Positions 49,171-61,800 of a stretch of DNA of 64,000 nucleotides are shown in pieces. A model generated the notes under the pieces. That model was not told the DNA's origin and searched no databases. It saw nothing but the letters and a program-made list of their open reading frames with translations. This DNA comes from Rhynchopus euleeides (Eukaryota > Euglenozoa > Diplonemea > Diplonemida > Diplonemidae): contig OY723319.1 of the NCBI GenBank assembly GCA_963210315.1, positions 372,001 to 436,000 on the forward strand. Direction: 5' to 3'. The translations under genes and the position numbers were made by a program. Numbering within the stretch: position 1 is the stretch's first letter; the number at the start of each line of letters is the position of its first letter.

Positions 49171-51210
49171 TCACTGATCCAGCTGCAGCTCGTACAGCTC
49201 GACATCAAGGTTATCACAGCCCTTGATGACCGGTGTGGCTGCAGCCTTCAGAGTAAGTGAGCTGGACAGGACAGCCTCAAACCCGGCCACAAGGCATGGC
49301 ACCTGCATCTGGCGCGCCATCTGGCCAGCGTAGAGGCACGAGTCGACCGGACTGCCGGTGGCAGTAACGAAGCGCTGCCGGCTGGTCCCCACATCACCGT
49401 GCTGCACCCTGCCGGTGGCAAGACCGATGTGGACAACCGCTTGCAACGCAGACCACAGTGCGCGTTGGGCAAACGATATGGCACTGTCTGTGTGCACACG
49501 CGACCCGGAGTTGGTCCACCACACCCAGAGGGACGGTCCGACCAGGGCCAGGATAGACCCTCCGCTCTGGTCCAGCAGCGGGACAACGGACTCCAGGCTG
49601 GAGCTGAGGTTGGACACGTCGCCATGCAGCGTGAGAAGTGCGACAGTTGCATCCACCGACTGCACCGTCAGGCTGCGGCGGCACAGGCTGCGCTGGGCCG
49701 TGCTGATGGAGGAGCAGCTATGGTGCTGCGAGATGGCACTGGGCAGGGGTGTGTGTTGGCGCTGTTGGAGGTCGGTGGTCCAGAGGTGGCGCACAGGCAT
49801 CATCTCGCTGACGCCCTTCAGCTCATGGAGGGTGGAGTCGCTGGCGACGCACGGGACACAGTTGCGGCGCACCTGGGACCACAGGTCTGCAGGGACTGAG
49901 ACGGCGCCAGGGAGGCAGACGCTCTCGAGGCGAGCGGCAACGTTGACTGTGTGGCCCAGGTAGTCGACCCTGCCGGTGATGATGCTTGTCTCGACGTTGA
50001 CCGGGCCGTGGTTGACCCCGATGCGCACCGTGAGCCCGCCCCACAGCCCCGGCACGGCGGCACAGATCGGCAGCTCCAGCAGACCTGCCGGCCACTCCGC
50101 ACGCAGCAGTGCCTCGTGCACAGTCAGCCCGAAGTTGACTCCCGCACACGCCCCTTCAAAGGCAACCATGAAGGAGTCGCCAATCGTCTTCACCTCGTAC
50201 CCGTCGTACAGCGCCATCGTGCTGCGCATCACCGCGTTGTGCGTCCGGATCGCCTTCTTCATCTCGTCGGGTGCTGCCTCCCAGCTGGACGTCGACGCAC
50301 GGATGTCGGTGAACACAAGCGTCGCCTCCCCGGTGAGGATGGCGGGGGGCTCTGCACGCGGGACCATGCTCTCCCTCTGCTTGCCTGTCAGCAGGGCTGC
50401 AGGCAGGTAGGGGCGGTAGGCACGCAGGTGTTGCTCCAGGTCGCTCAGGGCTGTGTGCATGGCTTCAGGGAGCTGCCCGCTCGCATCGGCCAGCATCTCT
50501 GCCACCTCTTCCACGTCGTAGTCGGCAAGCAGGCCTGCAATGTCCTCCACAGTCTTGATGGTCCGCGACATCGCCGCCTGCTCCTTTGCAGCCTCGTCAG
50601 CAAACCCACGCGTCACGATGAAGTCATACATCACGATAAAGAGCGTCATGACCAACTCCCACATGATAGTGCCTCCCTCACGCGGGCACGGCAGGGTGTC
50701 GCATGAGGTGTGCTTCACAGCCAGCTCACGCCTGTCCTCCTGACTCAGGGACCCGGGGACGTCCAGCAGCCCGAAGCGCAGCCAGGTCTCCAGGGCGAAG
50801 AGCACCGCCCCTGCCACCGCGAAGGCGATAATCGCGTTCGTGGCCCAACGCTCAAGCCGCAGGATCAATGCGAAGTCACATACAACCACGAAGAAGGCCC
50901 ACAGAGTCCTGCCTTCGACACGCGCGTGCACCTCGCTGGTCAGAAATGTGATTGAGGAGTACACAATGAAGGCACCAACCAGGCGTTTGGTCACTGGCCT
51001 CCCGCACACGATCATCCCACAAAGAACTAGCGAAAGCACCAGCGACACCCCGCACTGTACCTGATCCAGTAGCCGATCCCTTGTATTGAACAGCCCTCCC
51101 GCCGAGGCACAGATGGAGATTATCGACGTGTTGAACAGCAGGACCCTCTCGCTGCGTTCCCGCCCCTGGAACTTCCCGCCCTGCGTCACCACCCGCTCAT
51201 ACCACCCCAT
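49171..51210 (-). CDS. Membrane adenylate cyclase 3 (class III)
   Basis: Third paralogue, 679 residues from ATG 51210 (M-G-W-Y-E-R). The longer open frame to 51315 begins at a non-ATG codon. Layout as in cyclases 1 and 2: six hydrophobic segments, linker, full catalytic domain with F-T-D-I, G-D-S-F, Lys, Asp and Asn/Arg residues, and a degenerate second domain (V-G-P-S-L-W-V-W-W, G-R-V-Q-H-G-D-V-G-T). The C-terminal domain is the most diverged of the three. The catalytic DNA (about 49868-50345) is nearly identical to its paralogues. Upstream 130 bp (51211-51340) copy those of cyclase 2, so the duplication included the leader and probably the promoter or trans-splice site. Confidence 0.88.
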   Translation of the reverse strand: MGWYERVVTQGGKFQGRERSERVLLFNTSIISICASAGGLFNTRDRLLDQVQCGVSLVLSLVLCGMIVCGRPVTKRLVGAFIVYSSITFLTSEVHARVEGRTLWAFFVVVCDFALILRLERWATNAIIAFAVAGAVLFALETWLRFGLLDVPGSLSQEDRRELAVKHTSCDTLPCPREGGTIMWELVMTLFIVMYDFIVTRGFADEAAKEQAAMSRTIKTVEDIAGLLADYDVEEVAEMLADASGQLPEAMHTALSDLEQHLRAYRPYLPAALLTGKQRESMVPRAEPPAILTGEATLVFTDIRASTSSWEAAPDEMKKAIRTHNAVMRSTMALYDGYEVKTIGDSFMVAFEGACAGVNFGLTVHEALLRAEWPAGLLELPICAAVPGLWGGLTVRIGVNHGPVNVETSIITGRVDYLGHTVNVAARLESVCLPGAVSVPADLWSQVRRNCVPCVASDSTLHELKGVSEMMPVRHLWTTDLQQRQHTPLPSAISQHHSCSSISTAQRSLCRRSLTVQSVDATVALLTLHGDVSNLSSSLESVVPLLDQSGGSILALVGPSLWVWWTNSGSRVHTDSAISFAQRALWSALQAVVHIGLATGRVQHGDVGTSRQRFVTATGSPVDSCLYAGQMARQMQVPCLVAGFEAVLSSSLTLKAAATPVIKGCDNLDVELYELQLDQ

Positions 51211-51340
51211 CCTGCCACCCGGCCCGACCCGGGCAACGCTGGACAGTACACCTGCAGCGCCTCTGCCCTTCCTTGTCCCCCTGCAGGTGGTGTGGTGGGC
51301 AGGCTGCACAGTCAAGTGTACAAAAAGACCTCTGGGGTTG

Positions 51341-51726
51341 TGCTATTCCGTGGGTGTGCGAAGTAGGAAGCCTGTGAAGGGAAGCTGGAGAACACCCACC
51401 CTGAAGGGGCAGGCCTGAGGTGTGTGATGCACGGGCCGTGTGGGTGTGGGTGCAGTTGCGGAAGAGGGACCCAACCACAGATCCGAACTGGGAAAAAATC
51501 AGAAAAAGGGCGGTGCAAAGGGCGGGGTGCCCGGAGGAATCATCCTTATCCCCACTAGATGCGCCTGGCGTGCGCTTGTGGAAACCGATGCAACCGAGTG
51601 AATCTCAAGAGAGAAGGTAGCAACGACAGTTTGTGTTCTTCGAACGCAGAACACCCCAAAATTTTTTTTGGTCTGGCTGAACCGGAAAAAAGTGAAATTT
51701 GTGTACTTCTTGTGTACTTTTTGTGT
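51341..51726. other. Upstream flank of cyclase 3
   Basis: No gene recognised. Homology to cyclase 2's flank stops at about 51340, so this is the right edge of the duplicated segment. Confidence 0.45.
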
Positions 51727-52112
51727 ACCTACCCCCCCCCTTGTAATTGTCCGCCCCCCCAAACCCCTTGTAATTGTCCGCCTCGGGGCCTCCTCGGGGG
51801 GCGGACAATTACAAGGGTTATACTGGGTACTAAGGCCTGCAGTGCGAGTGGTTGGCCTGCGTGACAAGGGACTCTTGGTCACCCCTCGCTACTCACCCCT
51901 ATCACCCCCTGGGGGTGGTAGGGGTGAGTAGCGAGCCCCCGGCCACACAGAGCGCACAAACACTATGGAATGTGCCTCTGTTGTGTTGTGTGCACGCTGC
52001 AGCCAGTGGTACAGGCTAATCCTTTGTAATTGTCCGCCTGACCTAGTAATTGTCCGCCTCGGCCAAAAATGCCAAAATGGGGCGGACAATTACAAGGGGG
52101 GGGGTAGGTACC
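51727..52112. repeat. Foldback element with TTGTAATTGTCCGCC arms
   Basis: tacctaccccccccc plus ttgtaattgtccgcc (51727-51755) faces its complement at 52081-52112. The TAATTGTCCGCC word occurs six times inside: direct at 51741, 51767, 52024 and 52045, inverted at 51799 and 52081. A second, unrelated perfect hairpin, ctcgctactcacccct...aggggtgagtagcgag (51885-51935), sits in the middle. Non-coding. Confidence 0.8.
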
Positions 52113-52123
52113 TAGGGTACCCC

Positions 52124-52250
52124 GAGAGAATGTCACCCCCCTCGAGGGCTCAGGGCCGAGGGGGGGTGTCATTCTTCCCAGCCGCTACACAGGGCATCCG
52201 TTGGAGAATGTCACCCCCCAAGCGGAGGCCGAGGGGGTGACATTCTCTGG
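52124..52250. repeat. Two hairpins with GAGAATGTCACCCCC arms
   Basis: 52125-52177 and 52203-52250 each read gagaatgtcacccccc ... gggggtgacattct, with GC-rich loops. They adjoin the foldback at 51727-52112, making five strong hairpins in about 520 bp. Confidence 0.8.
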
Positions 52251-54700
52251 GCACCCTTGGTACTGAAAAAGGTGGGTTTCAACCAGACCAATTTTTGGAG
52301 TGGAAGGTACAGGCTCTGACTGAGCGGTCTATGGGTGTGTGGAGGTCATACGTGCCCACGGGGGGGAGGAGGCGAGCGGTGAGCGGGTTGGGGGTGGGTG
52401 GGGGGTGGGTGTGCATGCCTGCCAGCCACACTTGTCACACCTATACCTTACCCCACCCCCCCACCCCCCGCCCACTCCCCCCCCCCCCCAACCCCCGCGC
52501 GGCACGTTTGTGTTTGTGTTTTGAAAACACAGATCGTGTCCCATCTACCATCACACCCACCCCCCCCCACGTTCCTTCTCCGCGAGAGACTGCGATGGGC
52601 CTGCCCGGCGGGTGTTGGGAAGCGACAATGCACCCCAACCCAGAATGAGACATGGCTCCGTTCATAACCCCCCGAAGGTGGGGGCATACGAGGGTGCTGA
52701 ATGCGCTTTTTCCCGATTTTCGCCCAACAAGGGCTAAAAGGCCCAGTCTGGGAAGGGGGGGGGGGCGGGGGGTTTCTGAACGGAGCCATATGGCAAAAAA
52801 TAAAGAAGGGTAGAGCCAGCTGGGTGCCCCTGAAAAAGACCGATTTTACGTAGATTATTACGCAGATTCCCCCAACAACAAACCACTTCGTCCCGGGATT
52901 AAACCCACGTTGTGTGCGCACGTCGGTTTGAAACCAGAGTTTTGCATAGCCATGCCCTTTGCGAAGAACACTGGCCACGCCGACACTCTGACTGCTTCGC
53001 AGCACTACTCAAGCGAACAGGGAGGTGCTGGCGAGGCAAGCCAGGACTTGCGTGTGTGTGTGTGTGATTTTTTTTGAAACCAGAGTTTGCACAGCGTACC
53101 CTTTGCTTTAATTCTTTGCCCCACAAGCAGAGCAACGTGGTGCCCCTGGGTGGTGCAGTGCTAGGAATGACTGGCCTGACCTCCCCCCTCCTACCCACCC
53201 CCCCTACCTCCCCAACAGGTTCACGTATGTGCATGTCTTCAGGCCATGCAGCCAGACACGCTCCTCACCCACAAACAACAACGAACCCCCACCCACTAGC
53301 AATGAGTCGACACCTAGTGAGATGCCGTCCCAATGCCATGGCACCTCACGGCATTGAGGCGCAGCTCACCCGACAGACAGAAGATGGGCGGTTTGTTCAT
53401 GGTGCCAGCACCCAGGCCTGGAAAGAGAAAGGCACACAGCTCTGACAGCCGTGACACACACATGCCTGGGGCCTGGTGAGTCCATCGGCCCATCAGGGAC
53501 AGCCGTTCTCCGTCCAGGGGGTAAGGGGTGGGGTGCCAGGGAGGGGGGGGGGGGGGGGAGATGGTTTGAAGACGAGGCGCACTTTGCCTGTGCCTGTGCT
53601 GGGGGTGGGGGAAAGCGATTTTCACCTAAAATTGGGGAAAATGCACCTTTTAAAAAAAAACCCCGCGCCGTTTTCAGCACCACGGCGTATAAAAGTATCC
53701 AAGGTGTCCTTCTGTGCACATCTCCATGCCCCCCTCCCCATTTGCCTCGGATCAGCAATCGCCAGAGCAAGGCTGGCTGCCTTGTGCACCTGCGCAGCCT
53801 CCAGTATTATGACCGACGAACTCGGGCCGATTTTCTGATGCAGCGTGAGCCCGGTGAACAAGGCATTGACCACCTCCCCACTCCCCTCGCCCCCCTCCCC
53901 GACGACCCCACCTGCACTCTACGCGGTGGACCAGTAAGGGATTTGACCAGGCGTGTCCAAAAAGCGTCAAAAAAGGGCCTGGCCAGTGACCTGATCATGA
54001 CCAGGGGTAAGCCCGTCCCGGGGAGGGGGGGGGGGTAGGCAATAGAAGTGGTGCGCATGAGTATTAGCCGGCCATCCCTGTGTGACTGGGGAAGGGCGGC
54101 GGGGGAGGAAACAGGCAATTTGTTTTTTGTTGGAAGGGGGTGGGGGGGGGGGGGGGGGGCGGCTGCAACAATTCCAAGCTGGGTTGTGTCTAAAAAGACC
54201 CTATACGGGTTTTCAACGGATATCGTTAGAGGAAAGAAGGCTGCACTGCGCCCTGCACATCGTGGCTGACAAAACTGGGTTAGCGGTCCAACCAACTCGT
54301 TTGTTGAGGCTGTTTCTTCGCTTGGGAGCAGGGGAAGGGCTTTGTCTGCTCTGGGAAACTGCGTGAGGCCGGGCGACCAAATGAGATGAGCATTTTTGTG
54401 TGCCGGGTGCCGAGTGGAGGGGGAGGAAGCGTCTGGGGCGAGGGGGCGATCGTCGTGGATGCTCCCAGACAAGTTTGACGTTGCCGAATAGTTCGAACAG
54501 CAGAGACAACACACAAAGACACACACGCGCGTGAAGATTTTTTGGGGAGGGGCTGGACATTTTTTTTTGTTGCAGAGTGTCATTGAGGCAATGCAATACT
54601 CTCTTTCAAGGCGATATCACAATGTGGGTATACGAGAGGGGGTGGGTGCTGCTGGGGCCCTTCGCCACGTCCTACGAGAGAGAGGCAGAGACAGAGAAAG
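52251..54700. other. Gene-poor stretch, possible unassigned exons
   Basis: No gene is assigned with confidence. On the minus strand, tttctctttccag at about 53419-53431 looks like a splice acceptor followed by G-L-G-A-G-T-M-N-K-P-P-I-F-C-L-S, and 53755-53873 encodes a hydrophobic stretch (S-S-S-V-I-I-L-E-A-A-Q). They could be exons of an unrecognised gene, but junctions do not resolve by eye. A repeated gaaaccagagtttgca motif is at about 52931 and 53078. G/C runs are frequent (52475-52490, 53545, 54140). Confidence 0.35.
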
Positions 54701-54887
54701 CTTGTTTTGTAATGTGTTTTGTTGCGTGAGGTGCAGTCTCCGCGTGTAGCTCCCCGGCACCTCCTGCATACACAGTGTGTGATATATGTGACGCACAAAA
54801 AAAGATAAGGCGTTGTTTGTGCGCCAAACCCGGGCACAAAACAAGTTCCCTTCGCAACGCTACGCTCTTGCGTCCAAAAGAGAGAGA
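54701..54887 (+). repeat. Dispersed repeat R1, copy 2
   Basis: Direct copy of 10288-10466 with an inserted 40-bp segment (gataaggcgttgtttgtgcg...). It lies about 100 bp upstream of LINE copy 2. Confidence 0.7.
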
Positions 54888-54991
54888 CCAAAACTACAAC
54901 GAGAAAGCGGTTTGGTCCACGCTTGCATTGGCCGGAGCTCCAGGGGGGGCAGCACGCCAGGGGCACAGTGTGTCAAGCACTTGAGAGAGAG

Positions 54992-55521
54992 CCACCGCCA
55001 CCTGATGCAGCCTCGTAGGAGGCTCTCACCCGACGGCGTCAGGCCATCCATCCCCGCCGTGGCGCAGCTGAAGCGCACCGCCTTAGAGGCGCATACCGGT
55101 TCCACCCCGGCACTGCCTGCCCAAAGGCCTAGGGTCGACCACGTGATCCCCACCGCTGACGCTGACGCTGACGTGGGCGCCGCTGATCCGGACCCACCTT
55201 CTCCTACTACCTCCCCTCCCGACGGCGTGTCCGTTGACGCAGCCCTTCCCCAAAGGCCCCGTTCTGGTGCCTCTTCCTCCTCCGCCCGTGCGCGGTCACC
55301 GCACGCGCCCACAGGCTTCCGGGCCTACCTTAATCCTCCCTCCTCACGTAGCGCGTCACCGGGCGCTACAGACCGTGTGGCGCCTGCGCCTTCTCCTCCT
55401 CCTGTGTCACTTCCCTCACCCCACCAGAGCAGCTCCTCTCTCAAACAAGGGGAGTCTACCGGGCCGCGGGCCCGCGTAGTTAAGTAGACGACACCCTTGG
55501 GGTGCGAGTATTTTCGTTTCG
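54992..55521 (+). mobile_element. LINE-type element, copy 2, severely 5'-truncated
   Basis: The last roughly 530 bp of the element at 29337-31409, differing at only about half a dozen positions. It includes the 3' codons (165 codons, ending TAG 55485-55487) and the post-stop hairpin. The left junction follows a short gagagaga tract; a 200-bp GA tract begins 24 bp past the 3' end. The coding remnant alone is a pseudogene fragment. Confidence 0.85.
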
Positions 55522-55542
55522 GGGATATTCACACTATAAGCA

Positions 55543-56353
<811 letters not shown>

Positions 56354-57418
56354 CCTCTGGTTCTGCGCTATTCTTGACAGCAGATACGCCGCAATCAGCC
56401 CGCCAACCCCCACACTCGCACCTGTCGCCAGCGTCGGCACAGGCGCACCACCACCACCGGTGCCCCCAGCAGCAGCACCGCCACCACCCCTCCCCACCCC
56501 GATCACCGCGGGCCGCGGGCGGAGGGGGACCGCACGGGTGTCTGGGGTGGTGGAGGGGTCCACCGCAGTGGTGGTGGGCTGGTCCGTCTCCCTGCTCGTC
56601 ACGGCTGGTGCCGGCGCTGCGGCTGCCGCAGGAAGGGATGCGGGCAGAGGCCCTGCCAGGCTCGCCTTCTCCACGTCGCGGATGGCGGCAGGCGGCGCCG
56701 GCGACGGCGAGTTTGCGGGCGGCAGACACGACAGGTCCGCACCGGACCCCGTGCGCGCCCCCAGCCCGCGCAGAAGGGCCGGACCCACTGCCGGCATGGC
56801 GGCGGACGCCAGGTCCGCCGCTGCCTCTGCCGTGGGCAACCCCTCCGGCTCAGCCAAAAGCGTGCAGGACTGCGTCGGCGCCGGCGGCGGCGGCGGCGAA
56901 GCCGCCACCGCCTCACACGCCGCCTCCTCCGCAGATGTGGCTGCGGCAGGGCCCCCCGTGGCGCTGCCGCTGCCGGGTGCCTCCGGCACGGCGGCGGCAG
57001 CGGTGTTGTCCTCCTCCGCCTCCGCCTCGTCCTCCTCAGCCCCAGCTGTGGGCAGCGTCGTCTCTGCAGGGGCGTCTGCCGCGTCCGCAGCGTGTGCCTC
57101 CAGCGGCGGGGTCTGGGGGGGTGTCGGCATGGACGGGGGGTGCTGCTGCTGCGGCTCGGGTTCCGGCTCTGCGGCAGGCGGTGCTGCTGCTGCAGGGGGT
57201 CCCACCTCCACCTCCACCTCCGCCTTGGGCGCCACGTCCTGCGGCGGGGCAGGGTCTGCCGGAGCTGCTGGGGGCGCGGGCGGCGGTGAGGCAGCGGCTG
57301 CGGCGGCAGGCGGTGCAGGCACAGGGTCCTCGGTCTTCGCGGCAGGGGCGGTGGCGCTGCCGGTGGCCCCACCGGCAGATTTGTTGTTGCGGCCCCGCCT
57401 GTTTTTGCCGCCCGCCAT
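56354..57418 (-). CDS. Ala/Pro-rich protein with C-terminal membrane helix (first exon)
   Basis: Unrecognised protein. ATG 57418 starts M-A-G-G-K-N-R-R-G-R-N-N-K-S-A; an upstream in-frame extension is GC-poor and less likely. About 355 codons to a GTATGT donor at 56353. The sequence is low complexity: Ala/Pro-rich with acidic clusters (E-E-D-E-A-E-A-E-E-D) and E-P-E-P-E-P-Q-Q-Q-H. Near the exon end L-A-T-G-A-S-V-G-V-G-G-L-I-A-A-Y-L-L is a probable transmembrane helix followed by S-R-I-A-Q-N-Q-R, as in a tail-anchored protein with a long cytosolic head. Coding bias (no homopolymer tracts, GC-rich third positions) supports a real gene. The function is unknown. Confidence 0.55.
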
Positions 57419-57535
57419 TGTAAGCGCGGGTCTGGACAACCGCCGGCGCCTCCCCTGTTTGGTGGCCTTATTAACGAGGTGCTGTGGCAGCATGTGTGAT
57501 AAAGGTGAGCAACTCAGAGAAATGCGAACAAGCAT

Positions 57536-58864
57536 GTCAAATAGAGGCGGTGATGGGGTGAGGTAAGGGTGTGGAGGGGTGTGTGGGGGAGCGTTTTAGT
57601 CCTGCTGGCCGCTGCCCAGACAGAAGAAGTTTGATGGGGCCAGGCTGGCCCACTCCTGAGATCTGACCGGATTGTCACGCTGCCGCACCGCCACATACCC
57701 TGCCCCCAACGGAAGTTGAAGTGCAGCGGCTAGTGGTGGGGTGGGGAGGGGCGGGTGACAGAGAATCGGGGGGGGGGGGTGAGGCGGGTGATGTGACTGT
57801 TGAGCGCAGAGCTGCAGCCGGAAGGCTGGGATCTGCGTTACAGGGTGGGAGGGGACAGGGTGGAAACAAAACGGGGTGTGATGTTCTCCTTTCTTTTGGC
57901 ATTCCACACAATACTTTTTGGAGGGTGCAGCTACAGCTCGTCAGGGTTGCAAGGGTCACTGTTGTCTTTCCTTCACTTCTTCACAACGTGAAGATGCGTC
58001 ATGGCCAGTCTGAATATCACGATTTATGGTTTGGCCTAAACGTCATCCAGCTGTGTGTACACAACATTCCCGAAGGCGTTGTACTCACGGAGCCGCAACA
58101 AGGAGGGTAAAAAGGCATTGCAACAGTGTTCGGCACCCTGCACACAAGCACTCACAGGCACCGTTCATTCATCACATCATGTGACATGCAGAGAGAACAC
58201 AACCCAACCACACAGCACCGGATGCGCGGCAGCACACTATATGGCTTCCACGGACACAGAGTGCGCATACATCGAAACGAACAGGACCCACCAAGCCTCA
58301 GATACAGTCAGGGCGAGAGGCGCATACTGGAAGAAGCTGCGACGAATGTAGGGCATTCAAAGGCCAACGAGCCCTGCATAGACCTGGGGTGGGGGGTGGG
58401 GGCAGTGGAAACAATCTAGAGTATTTTAAGAGTGAGAAGGGGCGCGTCTGTGCTCAAAAGAATAACCAAGACCTGAGGGTTGGCCTGAGTCTGGCAGAGA
58501 GAGGGGGGGTTGCGGCGGGTGGTTTGGCCGGAACCCAGTGATGAGGCAAAAAAATCAGGTGGGCACGTGAGCCGTTTGTGCTTTGAGAAGCGTTGGCATC
58601 ACTCTGGGAGGGGTTACGGTCTAAGCTTAGCCACGACTGCGTGGGGCACAGATGGATTTCCTGAAGGAGAAGAGACAAAAATGAGAGTATTCTCGAGTCG
58701 CGGGGACATGATTCGTGCGTGTGTGCGTGGCAATGCTCTTGCAAACAAGGCCTTTTTATGGTTTGCACTTTGTCCGAAAAAGGGTGGCACACACACACGC
58801 CTCAACCGCTGTGGGGAAAAGGGGGAACACACAACCCTCTTCACTACCCCTTCCCACCCCCACC
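57536..58864. other. Intergenic stretch with a possible terminal exon
   Basis: No complete gene. On the minus strand 57596-57725, after a pyrimidine-rich tract ending ccaccactag, encodes G-Y-V-A-V-R-Q-R-D-N-P-V-R-S and ends at a TAA-side stop near 57596; it could be the last exon of an unidentified gene. The rest (57960-58860) shows no coding signal. Confidence 0.3.
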
Positions 58865-61800
58865 TCAGTCCCAGAGGAGCACGACCACTGCCGCGCTGCA
58901 GAGGAAGCACGCCCAGAGGTCTGGGGCGACGGTGCCTGAGCCGATCGGGACCCACGGCGGTGCAGATGTCTCAGGCACGGGGGTGAGCGGCGCCGGCGTC
59001 GGCGGCGCCGGCGTATGGGGTCGTGTTGGCAGCGGTGTCGGCGGGCTCTGCGACGGGGGCATGGCTGTGGGCGGAGCCACTGTCGGCGGGGCCTGCACCA
59101 CGTCGGGAGGTGCCGGGGCTGCCAGCGACGCTTTGAGGAACAGCGACTGCCCTGCAGGGGTCGGCTGCTTCAGCACCCCGTCGGTGCCCTGCAGGTCGTG
59201 CGCCACGCTCCGAAGAAGCTGATCGCGGACCAGGTCCTTCTCGGCTGGCACAGAGAGCGTCACGTTGAATATTGCCCGCACATCGAGGAGCTGCTGCTGT
59301 TGCTGCTGCTGCTGGGTTCCGAACCGGCTTTGCACATTATAGTTTTTGCACCCAACCAGCGTGGAAGTGTTGAGCTCGTAGTGGCAGATCTCCATCAGGC
59401 GCACATTCTGGACAATCTGCAGGGTGGGGGAAGAGGGGCGGGGGGTGATGGCAGTGGTGGTGGGGGCATGCTGTGCTGTTGGTTGGCAAAAAGACCCCGA
59501 GTTGCGTTCTTTGTTTGTACGAACGGTACCTGCTAGTGCATGTGTGCAGGATACCGAACGCTGCCACGAGTCTTTTTAGTTGGAAAAAACACGTTGTTCT
59601 GCCAAAAATTGGGGGGGGCCACCCCACCTCAACCGAGAACCCTGATCTTGCTGGCATTTTTCCGCTGCAGTGAGACGTACAGCGGAGTCCTCCCCTCCAA
59701 CAAACCAAGCCGTGCTGGGTGCATACCAAAAGGTTTTCCTTGTTGACAAACAGGGAGTACATTTTCTCGTCAAACACATCCTTGTCCACCAGGTTGATGA
59801 ACAGGTCGTAGTCACCCGCAGAGTAGGTCCCTGTGGCAGTGGCGATGCAGAGTGGGAAGGCATCACCGAAGGCTGCGAAATCTTGCACGACGTAACAAAA
59901 GCACCTTTCTTGCAATGCAGAACGCACCCCTTGCTCTTGATACGAACACACTGCGGAACCCGCACACACACGTGAATCCTTTTGTATTAGTGTAGACACA
60001 CACCGAGCACCTGCTCTTGATGTGGTCTCCACTGTCACACACAACATACACACACATTGTCCCCAGTGCGGGAAAGGCACCTTGTGTCTCTCAGCCTCTC
60101 CCCCGCACATACCCATTGAGACAACGAAGTCCACATAGGCCTTGCCCTGTGGGGCAGGTGTGCTCTGGTTGACCCCCGGCTCGCTGCTGAACTTGAGTGC
60201 AGCAGGGAGTGCGGCAGAGCACATGCGGCTGATGCCCATGGGGCTGAAGCAGCGGAAGGTGACAAGCATGTTCAGGCAGTAGTCGCTGAAGGCGAGGTTG
60301 GTCAGCAGCGCCACGCCATTCCGCACGCGGTAGCGTATGCGAGTCACGACGTCGAGCATGCCATCACGCATCACCCCAACAAACGCTGTGCTGCCGACGG
60401 TGTCGGAGCACTGAGCCACGACCTCAATCAAACTCTCCATGTCGGTGTGGGCCACCTTCCCATCCCTGTCGACCAACATCACCTCGAGCTGGAAGGGTGT
60501 GTACGGAGGCACGTTCGCCAGATCCCCAGCATCGGTGCACCTGCGTGATGGATTTGGGTGTGTGTGTGTGTGTGCCGTCAATCAATCTATTACCTTTTGA
60601 CGGAAAAAACCCCCCCCCCCCCTTCTCGGATCACGTGACAGCCACACCACCACCCCTGCCACACGATGAAGACATACATAATCGGGTCCTTCTGATAGTC
60701 GCAGGTGATGTTGTCTCCATGCGGCACCACAGCGTGGATATACTGCAGCTGTATCTCATACATGAAGCTCTGGGGCGGCACCGCCACAGCACCGGGTGTG
60801 AGCGCACCCGTTGCGGGCTGTGCCGTGAGGGTGAACCGCTTCACATCCCCGCCTGCCAGGGACAGGTTGCTGCTGGCGACGTTGGGTATCACCAGGAGGC
60901 CCTGCGACAGGGCCAACTCTGCTGTGGACGACAGCGTGTCCCCGAAGGACCACGACGACGACGCGTCACATGGCCTCATCCCTCCTGGCGTGGGCAGCAC
61001 AGCACACGCCCCGTCAGCCCCTATGCAGGTCCCAAACACCCAAGGCTGCTGCCCTGACCACGGGGAGGCATCGATGTTGAGACATGGTATCCCGATCGCC
61101 GCAAACTGCACGTCGAGCTCACTCCCCTCATCCTCCGGGTGGGTCACACGCACGCCGTAGACATCACGCGACTCCGCCACCAGCATAAACTTCACGTGGT
61201 ACAGCCAGGCGACAGGGGCACTGCCATGCAACCCATCCTCCGGCGTCTCCATAGCACCCACCTCATCGCTGCCGCTGCTGCCGCTGCCCCGATCCTCGCT
61301 GCTTCGGTATAACAGGGCCAGGTCGTCCCCCTCGCGGAAGGGGGAGAGTCCATAGAAGGCAGGGGTGACATGGAGAGTTGCGTATTTTCTGACGAAGTGA
61401 AGTGGCCCGATTCTCGGCACCGCGGCGAAATGCGTCGGATACACCGCAGTCTCGTTGGCAATGGGGGCAGACGCCGTGACGGTGAAGATCCACGGGTTGT
61501 GCGCAAACTCCGCGGGGCTCTCCGTGACCCGGGTGGTGCGGTTCGCATCCAGGTAGAACTCCACCACACCTGCTGAGGCCACGGCGCGCGCAGCGCGCCG
61601 CCACCGCACACCGCCCTCCATAGGCCCCTCCTCTTCATCAGCCTCCTCCTCCATGTCATCGCCGCTGCGGTGGGAAGGCGGGAACAGCCAAGGCTCCGAA
61701 ACCCCATCGGGCCCGGCATGCAGCCTCCGCCCCTCCAGCGTGAACACCATGTGGTTGTCACCCGACAAGGTGTTGCCCAGCGTGTCGGTGACCCGCAGGC

